From Lachnoclostridium sp. UBA1175 (GTDB lineage Bacteria > Bacillota > Clostridia > Lachnospirales > Lachnospiraceae): DNA of 64,000 nucleotides. Made by a program: the position numbers and the translations under genes. Under the pieces are notes generated by a model. It saw only the letters and a program-made list of their open reading frames with translations, was not told the DNA's origin and did not search any database. Location of the stretch: NCBI GenBank assembly GCA_002311665.1, contig DBYX01000021.1:14639-78638 (forward strand), in the 5' to 3' direction. Positions 7,823 to 14,944 of this stretch are shown here, in pieces (within the stretch, counting starts at the first letter, position 1; the number at the start of each line of letters is the position of its first letter).

Positions 7823-9751
7823 ATGATACTATCCGTTTCACACATCTCAAAATCGTTCGGCGACAACTCCGTTCTCTCCGATGTTACCTTCCTGGTCAAT
7901 GACCGTGAGAAGGTTGCGTTGATCGGGCGAAACGGCGCCGGCAAATCCACACTTTTCCGCATTATCACGGGCGAACTCTCCGCCGATGAGGGCTCCGCGA
8001 CACTCGCCAAGGATACGAGGCTCGGGTATCTCGCGCAGCACCAGGATCTCACGGGGGACCTTTCCGTCTATGAGGAGGTTCGTTCGGTTAAGGCTCATGT
8101 GTGGGCGATGGAGACTCGTATGCGCGAGTTGGAGGAAGCGATGAAGCACGCCGCAGGCGATGAGCTTGACTCCATGTACCGCGAGTACGGGTCTGTCAGT
8201 CATGCTTACGAACAGGCCAACGGCTATGCCGCGGGCTCCGAGGTGCTCGGCGTATTGCGCGGTCTCGGTTTCGACGAAAGCGACTGGGACAAACAGACAT
8301 CCGTGCTCTCCGGCGGGCAGAAGACGCGTGTCGCACTTGCAAAACTCCTTCTCGAGAACCCGGACATTCTCCTGCTCGATGAGCCAACCAACCATCTGGA
8401 CTTAAACAGTGTCGCATGGCTTGAGACATTTCTCTCCAACTACAAGGGCGCCGTGCTGATCGTCTCACACGACCGCTATTTTCTGAATAAGATCGTCACG
8501 AAGGTCGTGGAGATCGATCACACGAAATCGATGGTTTTTGAGGGCAACTACGATCAATTTGCCGAGAAGAAAGCAATGATCCGCGAAGCCGAGTACAAAG
8601 CTTACGAGAAGCAGCAGGCGGAGATCCGCCACCAGGAGGAAGTCATCGCAAAGCTTCGCTCGTTCGGACGCGAGAAACAGATCAAGCGCGCCGAGAGCCG
8701 TGTGAAAATGCTTGAGAAAATGGACCGTCTGGAGCGCCCTGTCTCCGAGGAGCGAGGAATGTATCTTCATCTCACGCCCCGTATGGAGAGCGGCAACGAT
8801 GTTCTGATCCTCTCCGGACTCGGCAAATCCTACGGTTCGCAGAATCTCTTTCAGGGGCTTGATCTTCTGATCAAAAAGGGCGAGAAAGTCGCTCTTCTCG
8901 GCGACAACGGCACCGGCAAGACGACGCTTCTCAAGATTGTGAGAGGTCTCACGGAGCCTGACTCCGGCTCGGTTCGCTTCGGCGCAAAAGTGTGCGTCGG
9001 TTACTACGATCAGGAGCAGCAGAATTTTAACGAGAACAACACGCTTTTCGATGAGATCTCCGACGCCTACCCCGGTATGAGCAACACCGAGATCCGCAAC
9101 ACGCTGGCCGCGTTCTGTTTTACAGGCGATGATGTCTACCAGACGATCTCCTCCTTAAGCGGTGGCGAGCGCGGTCGACTTTCCCTCGCAAAACTGATGC
9201 TCAGCGAAGCGAACTTCCTGCTTCTCGACGAGCCGACCAACCACCTTGATATCATCGGGCGAGAGATTCTCGAGGACGCGATCCGAGCGTATAAAGGAAC
9301 CGTCTTCTATGTCTCACATGACCGTTATTTTGTGAACCGCACTGCGACGCGCGTGCTGGAGCTTACGAGAAGCACCATACTCTCCTACGACGGAAACTAC
9401 GACGACTACCTCAACTTCCGCGATCGCAAGGAAGCTGCTGCTTTCGGCACTACGGAACAGACTGCATCTCCGAAGTCTTCCGCGTCTGTCGCGGAGGTGA
9501 CCGAGGCGAAGCTCGACTGGCGCGAGCAAAAGGAGGCACAGGCACAGGAGCGCAAGCGACTGAACCGTATCGCTTCCCTCGAGAAGACCATCGAGTCCTG
9601 CGAGGCAAGGATTGCTGAGATTGACAAGCTGATGGCTTCACCTGAGGTTTGCACGAATTCGTTCCGCCTCAACGAGCTCGGAGACGAGCGTGAGAAGGTC
9701 GAGGAAACGATGCTGGAAGCGATGACCGAATGGGAGGAACTCACCGGCTGA
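7823..9751 (+). CDS. ABC-F family ATPase (ribosome-associated translation factor type)
   Basis: A soluble protein of 642 residues with two ABC domains joined by a charged linker; there is no membrane segment. ABC1 has GRNGAGKST, LSGGQKTRVALA and LLLDEPTNHLD; ABC2 has GDNGTGKTT, LSGGERGRLSLA and LLLDEPTNHLDI. Residues about 250-310 are the Arg/Lys/Glu-rich P-site tRNA interaction linker. The last 100 residues are a coiled coil (LDWREQKEAQAQERKRLN), as in YdiF/Uup-like members. ABC-F proteins act in the ribosomal E site, aiding translation or giving antibiotic resistance; which applies here is unknown. The family-typical start MILSVSHISKSF is at 7823. No SD is evident, which fits the inferred leaderless transcript. 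A start at 7787 would lie inside the promoter. Confidence 0.93.
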   Translation: MILSVSHISKSFGDNSVLSDVTFLVNDREKVALIGRNGAGKSTLFRIITGELSADEGSATLAKDTRLGYLAQHQDLTGDLSVYEEVRSVKAHVWAMETRMRELEEAMKHAAGDELDSMYREYGSVSHAYEQANGYAAGSEVLGVLRGLGFDESDWDKQTSVLSGGQKTRVALAKLLLENPDILLLDEPTNHLDLNSVAWLETFLSNYKGAVLIVSHDRYFLNKIVTKVVEIDHTKSMVFEGNYDQFAEKKAMIREAEYKAYEKQQAEIRHQEEVIAKLRSFGREKQIKRAESRVKMLEKMDRLERPVSEERGMYLHLTPRMESGNDVLILSGLGKSYGSQNLFQGLDLLIKKGEKVALLGDNGTGKTTLLKIVRGLTEPDSGSVRFGAKVCVGYYDQEQQNFNENNTLFDEISDAYPGMSNTEIRNTLAAFCFTGDDVYQTISSLSGGERGRLSLAKLMLSEANFLLLDEPTNHLDIIGREILEDAIRAYKGTVFYVSHDRYFVNRTATRVLELTRSTILSYDGNYDDYLNFRDRKEAAAFGTTEQTASPKSSASVAEVTEAKLDWREQKEAQAQERKRLNRIASLEKTIESCEARIAEIDKLMASPEVCTNSFRLNELGDEREKVEETMLEAMTEWEELTG

Positions 9752-9799
9752 CGCAATGACTCATTTTCCGCTGTATGAACTCACAACCGAGCAAACAAT

Positions 9800-9833
9800 A
9801 AAGCGATGCCTTCCCTTCGGAAAGCATCGCTTT
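9800..9833. terminator. Bidirectional terminator between convergent ABC-F and gntR genes
   Basis: A hairpin with arms AAAGCGATGC and GCATCGCTTT plus inner pairs, followed by TTTTCTTT on the plus strand and preceded by A-rich sequence. It serves both convergent genes. Confidence 0.85.
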
Positions 9834-9852
9834 TCTTTCGTATTATCCGGTC

Positions 9853-10524
9853 TCACACCAGCTTGTGGTTGTTGATATTGTAAATCGTCTGAATGATGTG
9901 CTCGTGTGCGAGTTTCTCGGCGTTGTCCGCGTCGCGACTGCGGATTGCCTCAAGGATCGCACTGTGCTCCGCGTTCGAATTCTGGGCGCGGGCGGGATCT
10001 GAAAGCGTGATCTTGCGTACGCTGTGTACATACTGGTGATAATCGCGCAGCAGGTGGCCGAGGATCTTGCTTCCGCACGAAGCATACAGGAGTTCGTGAA
10101 ACTTCGTATCCAACTCCACGATCTGTTCAAAATGCTGCTTCTTCACGTGGAAATCGGAGAGATAGATCACTTCCTCGATCGCGTCGATCTGCTCCTGCGT
10201 GATGTTCTCGCAAGCCCAGCGCGCGCACAGTCCTTCGAGGTACGAGCGGATCATATAGATATCGTGCACATCCTTGTTGCTTATGCCCGCGACATACGCG
10301 CCTTTGTTCGGAATGATCTTCACGAGACCTTCCAGTTCCAGCTGACGGAGTGCCTCGCGCACCGGTGTTCTTGAAACACCGAGCTCCTGGCCGATCGTGA
10401 TCTCCTTGAGTTCCTCGTTCTCCGTATATTTGCCGGACAAAATGTCCTCACGGATCTTGGTGAACACCATGCCGCGCAAAGAATATTTGTCCGTAGATTC
10501 CTGGCTGAATACCTTGTCTTCCAT
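9853..10524 (-). CDS. GntR family transcriptional regulator, FCD (FadR) subfamily
   Basis: This 223-residue DNA-binding repressor or activator has a winged helix at about residues 17-85 with the recognition segment LGVSRTPVREALRQLELEGL. A C-terminal all-helical FCD ligand domain (about 95-215) carries the metal/ligand-binding pattern D..FH..L (LDTKFHELLY) and later His residues (EHSAIL, HEHII). FCD ligands are usually organic acids or sugar acids; none can be named here. Its own promoter overlaps a TGTATACA palindrome and a second copy lies in the leader, so autoregulation is likely. No obvious catabolic operon adjoins it. The nearest enzyme is the 2-hydroxyacid dehydrogenase two genes upstream. 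Confidence 0.93.
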   Translation of the reverse strand: MEDKVFSQESTDKYSLRGMVFTKIREDILSGKYTENEELKEITIGQELGVSRTPVREALRQLELEGLVKIIPNKGAYVAGISNKDVHDIYMIRSYLEGLCARWACENITQEQIDAIEEVIYLSDFHVKKQHFEQIVELDTKFHELLYASCGSKILGHLLRDYHQYVHSVRKITLSDPARAQNSNAEHSAILEAIRSRDADNAEKLAHEHIIQTIYNINNHKLV

Positions 10525-10549
10525 CGATGCCTCCCGGCTCCTTCCCTCT

Positions 10550-10557
10550 TGTATACA
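10550..10557. promoter_or_regulatory. Candidate GntR operator, downstream copy
   Basis: The perfect palindrome TGTATACA lies 25 bp upstream of the gntR start codon, in the predicted leader. An identical palindrome lies 64 bp away, on the promoter. Palindromes of TGTATACA type suit the short symmetrical operators of FadR-like GntR proteins. Confidence 0.6.
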
Positions 10558-10611
10558 TTACCGGTCCGGCGAACAATGCTTCCCCCATCGCCGGACATCC
10601 GCATATGTACT

Positions 10612-10639
10612 ATTGTATACACTTCGTCCGAAAAGTCAA
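10612..10639 (-). promoter_or_regulatory. gntR promoter with overlapping operator
   Basis: On the minus strand, -35 TTGACT (10634-10639), a 16-bp spacer and -10 TACAAT (10612-10617). A TGTATACA palindrome (10614-10621) overlaps the -10, so a bound regulator would block RNA polymerase. Confidence 0.7.
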
Positions 10640-10647
10640 TGTTTTGC

Positions 10648-11625
10648 TTATTTTTCTGCGAGTTCCGCGGTGATCAGCTTATTGCTTCCACTTAAAACAT
10701 AATACTGTTTCTCCTGAAGGATATACTGCCTCCCCGTTTCTTCATCCCAGAAATCCGGAAGTCGGTCCTTGGTTATGCTCACGCATTGCTCAAATCCTTC
10801 GTCCTTGAAATCTTTCGCTTCAAACGTGATGGTCCATCTCCAGCGCCGATCCTTATTGTAGAGCACAAGGTCGGAAGTAAACATATCCCTGTTTTCGTAT
10901 AACCAAAACAGATCCAGGGCTTTCGAACCTGCTTCCGCAGGAGTTTTATCAAGGATCAGGTTCAGCTTGTCCAAAAGCACCTCATCTGTCACATCGACCT
11001 CAAAGCCGCCGATCCGTATATCCTCAGCGTTCAGTATGGAGGTGTCATTTTCCTCCATCCCCTTCGCAACCTCGTAGGGATACATATTTTTCATCCACGA
11101 ATTTCCCTTATAGGTCTCCAGTATCGTTAGTTCGCCTTCCTTCTTCTTCCAGGTATTGTATTCCTTCTCAAACCTCCAGGAAAACGAATCCGTAGGGCTT
11201 ACTCTGAACGATTCCCTCGAGCCCGTCAGAAATCGTGATACTACCCAGTTCTGTACGAACTCCTTCATCTCCTCACTTTTTTCATCCATGAAAACCTTAT
11301 CGGAGCTTGCCACAAAGACATAATTATAGATGACGTCTCCACGTTTCAGCTTTCCGTGAAACTCGTCGCTTACAGTCTTCGTGTCACTCTTTGTGAGCGC
11401 TTTCCGGGTTTCTTTCTCAAGGATCTCGGCCTCCGGATCATTGGCAGCGACCCAACGTTCAAAATACTCTTCGTACCTCTCAACATAATCGTCCTGCAAC
11501 CAGTTCAGTTGCCCCACGATCTCATCCGGTTTGTTAACACACCCGGCAAGCATTGCACTCAACACAATGCACAATGCCGCACCAAGCAAATGATATAACC
11601 TTCTTCCGTTCATTTCTCTCACCAC
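10648..11625 (-). CDS. Lipoprotein of unknown function
   Basis: A 325-residue secreted lipoprotein: basic N-terminus, hydrophobic stretch and lipobox LAGC (Cys 29 from the GTG start). The mature part is Glu/Lys/Trp-rich (for example SWRFEKEYNTWKKKEGEL and RRWRWTITFEAKDF) with no family I recognise. GTG 11625 is chosen because AGGTGAG lies nine bases upstream; an ATG at 11613 is the alternative. The SD overlaps the stop codon of the upstream dehydrogenase gene (11634), so translational coupling is likely. It is the last gene of a three-gene cluster with the dehydrogenase and a zinc-ribbon protein. Confidence 0.8.
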   Translation of the reverse strand: MVREMNGRRLYHLLGAALCIVLSAMLAGCVNKPDEIVGQLNWLQDDYVERYEEYFERWVAANDPEAEILEKETRKALTKSDTKTVSDEFHGKLKRGDVIYNYVFVASSDKVFMDEKSEEMKEFVQNWVVSRFLTGSRESFRVSPTDSFSWRFEKEYNTWKKKEGELTILETYKGNSWMKNMYPYEVAKGMEENDTSILNAEDIRIGGFEVDVTDEVLLDKLNLILDKTPAEAGSKALDLFWLYENRDMFTSDLVLYNKDRRWRWTITFEAKDFKDEGFEQCVSITKDRLPDFWDEETGRQYILQEKQYYVLSGSNKLITAELAEK

Positions 11626-11633
11626 TTATTCTC

Positions 11634-12602
11634 TCACCTGACTACGTTTCTTTGTTCTCCCGCGAGAAATGCACGTACGTTGGCGACCGTCTCCTCCACG
11701 CACCGCGTTCTCGCCTCTACGGTGGCCCAGGCGATGTGCGGCGTGATCACAAGCTTCGTGGAGTCCGGAATTGCAAGCAACGGGTTCTTCGGATCCATCG
11801 GCTCCTTCACAAGCACGTCGAGTCCGGCGCCGCCGATCACGTCATTTTGCAACGCCCACGCGAGCGCATCCTCGTCCACGATCGGACCACGCCCGAGGTT
11901 GAGAAGGATCGCGTCCTTCTTCATCGCGGAAAGCTGCTCGCGGCTGATCAATTTCTCCGTCGCCGGCGTCAGCGGACAATGGATGGAGACGATGTCGGAT
12001 TCTGCAAGAAGTTCCGTTAGGCTTCTCTCCGAAAAACGGTCCGTGTGGTGCGCGCCGCTTGTACTGTAGTACACAACCTTGCAACCGAACGCCTCGGCGA
12101 TCTCGCCGACCTTCGTGCCGATCGCTCCGAGTCCGATAATGCCCCAGGTCTTGCCGGCAAGCTCATGAAACGGCTTCGTAAAATGGCTGAACACATCGTT
12201 GACGGCGTATGCGCCGCTCTTCACGAACGAATCATAATAGGCAAGCTTCTCGTACACGTAGAACAACAGCGCAAACGTGTGCTGTACCACGCTGTCAGTC
12301 GAGTAGCCCTTCACGTTGCACACAGTGATGCCGCGCGCGTTCGTATAGGCAAAATCAACATTGTTCGTGCCCGTTGCGGTCAGGCAGATCAGTTTCAGAT
12401 TCTTCGCTCCGTCAAGCGTCTGCGCGTTCATAGGGATTTTGTTGACAATAATGATATCCGCATCCTTGATGCGCTCCGCGTTGGCTTCGGGATCCGAGAG
12501 CGGATAACACACCACCTCACCGAACTCCCCCAATCCATCCAGTGTCACATCCGAACCGAGCGTGTTCCGCTCCATGACAACGATCTTCAATCGCTCCTCC
12601 AT
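11634..12602 (-). CDS. D-isomer-specific 2-hydroxyacid dehydrogenase
   Basis: An NAD-dependent oxidoreductase of about 322 residues. An N-terminal flavodoxin-like catalytic half is followed by the Rossmann NAD domain with WGIIGLGAIGTKVGEIAEAFG near residue 145. Catalytic Arg/Glu/His are in the usual contexts (LNLGRGPIVDEDAL for the Arg loop, and the His in PHIAWATVEAR near the end). The family includes glycerate, hydroxypyruvate, lactate and phosphoglycerate dehydrogenases; the substrate is not evident. The start MEERLKIVVM (ATG 12602) has SD GAGGAC; a start at 12668 would overlap the upstream gene. It is 31 bp downstream of the zinc-ribbon gene and followed after 8 bp by the lipoprotein gene. 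Confidence 0.93.
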   Translation of the reverse strand: MEERLKIVVMERNTLGSDVTLDGLGEFGEVVCYPLSDPEANAERIKDADIIIVNKIPMNAQTLDGAKNLKLICLTATGTNNVDFAYTNARGITVCNVKGYSTDSVVQHTFALLFYVYEKLAYYDSFVKSGAYAVNDVFSHFTKPFHELAGKTWGIIGLGAIGTKVGEIAEAFGCKVVYYSTSGAHHTDRFSERSLTELLAESDIVSIHCPLTPATEKLISREQLSAMKKDAILLNLGRGPIVDEDALAWALQNDVIGGAGLDVLVKEPMDPKNPLLAIPDSTKLVITPHIAWATVEARTRCVEETVANVRAFLAGEQRNVVR

Positions 12603-12633
12603 ATTGTCCTCTTTTCTCGCCGAAAAGATCATC

Positions 12634-14073
12634 CTACGCATAGATGCATATTTTGATCCAATACCCATCGACCTCTTTCTTCGGCTCCGTCTCCTTCACC
12701 TTCTGCGGGAACTCCGAATCCAAATTCGTAAACCAGGCGATCCTGGCTACCCTTGTGTAGTTCTCCGTTATCTTAAAATCCTCTTTCGACTCTCGGAAGC
12801 GCGCTGCGGAATCGCTCAGACCGATCGTCTCCATGACCTCGGTAAATCGCGCAAGATCTTCGTCTTTAAATACAGTCTCACGCGCAGGGATCTCGATGTC
12901 CGAATACCCGAGCTCATTCCATGTACCGCCGATGCAGTCGTACGCCTTAAAGTAATATGCTTTATATACTTTTCCGTAGTGGTACGTAATCTTTCTGCAG
13001 GTACCGATCACCGTTTTTCCGTCGATCTCGCGGAACAGAACCTCCGCGTCGCCTTCATTGCCGATCGCAATCTCCCTGTAGATCAGCTTCTCGGAAACCT
13101 TCCGGACACCTTCCGCATCCGAGCGATACAACTCCGCCATCAGGCCGGTCTCGTGGTACGACGGATCCGCTTCGAAGGGTTTCTTGAAGCTGCGCAAAAG
13201 CACTGCCTCGATCCACGTCCTGTCCGTATCGTCATTGGCCTTGGGCTGCGTGAATCTTCCCATCCTGTATGAGATGACCCCCTCAGTCATACTGCTCTCA
13301 CTGTAGCTGAAGCTTTCCGGGCCGTCGGAAATGTAATGCACCTCATAAACTGTAGGTTCGCATTTGTCGTACTGCGGAAACACCGTATTGTTGATGTAAT
13401 CCTGAAGTCTCTTTGCGTAATTCGGAAAACGTTTGTCGTACTCCCCGTAGAAAAGCGCATCCCAGCTGACTCTCGCAACACCGAAGCCGTCCGGCCATGC
13501 CATATAGCCACTTGCATTGATCTTTCTGCCGTTGCCGTCCCGGAAACTGAACGAAAAGCTGTCACCGTCCATCACGCCCTCTGCATGACCGTTAAAGCCG
13601 TCCCAGGCGTCAGCGTTACTTGCGTTTAGGATCATTTCCAGATTATCCGCGAATTCATTGCTCACTTCAAATACCGGGGCATCCTTGAGATCAACCCCGC
13701 TCAGGCGTACCTGCACATAGGTTGTCGTCTTATCATCGTTCTTCCACGCACGGTACGTCACACCGGAGCGAAACATCATGCCGCCGGTGGAATATTCAAA
13801 ACTCCAGACGGAGTTCATTTTCCGCATCACTTCATCAAACCCTACCGACACCTTGCCGTTCATAATGCCTTGCATCCCCAACATTCCAAACATTCCAAAC
13901 GGAGATGTACCGGGAAATGTCGACGTTTGCGCAGGAGCCTGCACCGGCGACGCAGGACGGTCGCGCTCAACCGGATTCTCCTCCGTAGTATTACCCTCGA
14001 GCCGGCTTCCGCACTCCGGACAGAACTTCGAGGTTCCTTCGATCTTGTAACCGCATGTCAAACAGTACATCAT
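12634..14073 (-). CDS. Zinc-ribbon protein of unknown function
   Basis: A 479-residue protein starting with a zinc ribbon, CxxC-x10-CxxC (Cys 4, 7, 18, 21: YCLTCGYKIEGTSKFCPECG). A Pro/Thr/Glu-rich linker (about 30-60) and a segment of Gly/Met (GTSPFGMFGMLGMQGI) follow, then a long mixed domain I do not recognise. No signal peptide or membrane segment is seen. Such N-terminal ribbons on otherwise lineage-specific proteins are common in Lachnospiraceae. It heads a cluster with the dehydrogenase and lipoprotein genes. An ATG three bases downstream (14070) is an equally good start. Confidence 0.8.
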   Translation of the reverse strand: MMYCLTCGYKIEGTSKFCPECGSRLEGNTTEENPVERDRPASPVQAPAQTSTFPGTSPFGMFGMLGMQGIMNGKVSVGFDEVMRKMNSVWSFEYSTGGMMFRSGVTYRAWKNDDKTTTYVQVRLSGVDLKDAPVFEVSNEFADNLEMILNASNADAWDGFNGHAEGVMDGDSFSFSFRDGNGRKINASGYMAWPDGFGVARVSWDALFYGEYDKRFPNYAKRLQDYINNTVFPQYDKCEPTVYEVHYISDGPESFSYSESSMTEGVISYRMGRFTQPKANDDTDRTWIEAVLLRSFKKPFEADPSYHETGLMAELYRSDAEGVRKVSEKLIYREIAIGNEGDAEVLFREIDGKTVIGTCRKITYHYGKVYKAYYFKAYDCIGGTWNELGYSDIEIPARETVFKDEDLARFTEVMETIGLSDSAARFRESKEDFKITENYTRVARIAWFTNLDSEFPQKVKETEPKKEVDGYWIKICIYA

Positions 14074-14269
14074 TTTCCTCTTTCCTTCATCGTTTTTCTT
14101 CCGTCAACGTATGGTTCTCGTAATCATTGTATCTTCCGGATACCCGCGCAGAAAGTCCTTGAGCATGTTTTCACGATCTGTCCGATCAACGCATTATTAT
14201 CATCGTATATCAGAAGTCCAGATATGCGATTTTATTCATTTTACCACAAAACATATTATTCGTAAACCA

Positions 14270-14298
14270 TTGCAATCCTCGGTGCCGTGGGGTATACT
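14270..14298 (+). promoter_or_regulatory. luxS promoter
   Basis: TTGCAA (14270-14275), a 17-bp spacer and TATACT (14293-14298), 36 bp upstream of the luxS ATG. The rest of the 14074-14334 gap is AT-rich and shows no SAM riboswitch-like structure. Confidence 0.75.
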
Positions 14299-14334
14299 TT
14301 ATTGCGCTGATACTATGTTTATCCCGGAGGAATT

Positions 14335-14817
14335 ATGAAAACCATCGCCAGTTTTACCGTAGATCACACGAAACTTCTGCCCGGCGTGTATGTGTCACGC
14401 AAAGATACCGCGGGAGACACCGTGGTTACCACGTTTGACATCCGCATGACCGCGCCCAACAAAGAGCCGGTGATGAACACCGCGGAGATTCATACGATTG
14501 AGCACCTCGGCGCAACATTTCTTCGCAACCACGCAGAGTGGGCCGACCGTATCCTTTACTTCGGACCGATGGGTTGCCGCACGGGATTCTATCTTCTTCT
14601 GGCAGGTGATTACAATTCGCTCGACATCCTTCCTCTGATGCGCGAGTGCTTCTCCTTCATCGCGGAATACGACGGGGAGATCCCCGGAGCAGCTCCCGAA
14701 CAGTGCGGAAACTATCTCGACCAGAACCTTCCGATGGCGAAACTGCTTGCCGACCGTTTCTACGAAAACGTGCTGCTTCGCTTCACGAAAGATCATTACA
14801 CCTACACAAACCTTTGA
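14335..14817 (+). CDS. luxS: S-ribosylhomocysteine lyase
   Basis: LuxS splits S-ribosylhomocysteine to homocysteine and the AI-2 precursor DPD in the activated-methyl cycle. At 160 residues it is of normal length. The metal ligands are visible in HTIEHLGATFLRN and in GNYLDQNLPMAK (the Cys in EQCGNYLD). The catalytic Cys lies in FGPMGCRTGFYLL. The start has a strong SD (GGAGGAAT). It stands alone with its own promoter and terminator, and pfs (mtnN) is not adjacent. Confidence 0.97.
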   Translation: MKTIASFTVDHTKLLPGVYVSRKDTAGDTVVTTFDIRMTAPNKEPVMNTAEIHTIEHLGATFLRNHAEWADRILYFGPMGCRTGFYLLLAGDYNSLDILPLMRECFSFIAEYDGEIPGAAPEQCGNYLDQNLPMAKLLADRFYENVLLRFTKDHYTYTNL

Positions 14818-14870
14818 TCGGACAAAACACCGCCGCGGACAACGTACGTGCTAACGAAAGAATCAAAACA

Positions 14871-14903
14871 GGCGCAACCACCGATTTGTGGCTGCGCCCT
14901 TTT
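14871..14903. terminator. Bidirectional terminator between luxS and leuS
   Basis: A hairpin with outer arms GGCGCA/TGCGCC (14871-14876, 14893-14898) and inner CCAC/GTGG, followed by CTTTTT. It ends luxS; leuS converges from the right. Confidence 0.85.
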
Positions 14904-14944
14904 TATGTCTTGTGCTGCATCATTTTCCGAATGATGCTCCTGAA

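Noticed and set aside
14074..14334. SAM or SAH riboswitch upstream of luxS
   Set aside because: The predicted transcript starts about 30 bp before the ATG, leaving no room for a riboswitch, and no conserved core is seen.
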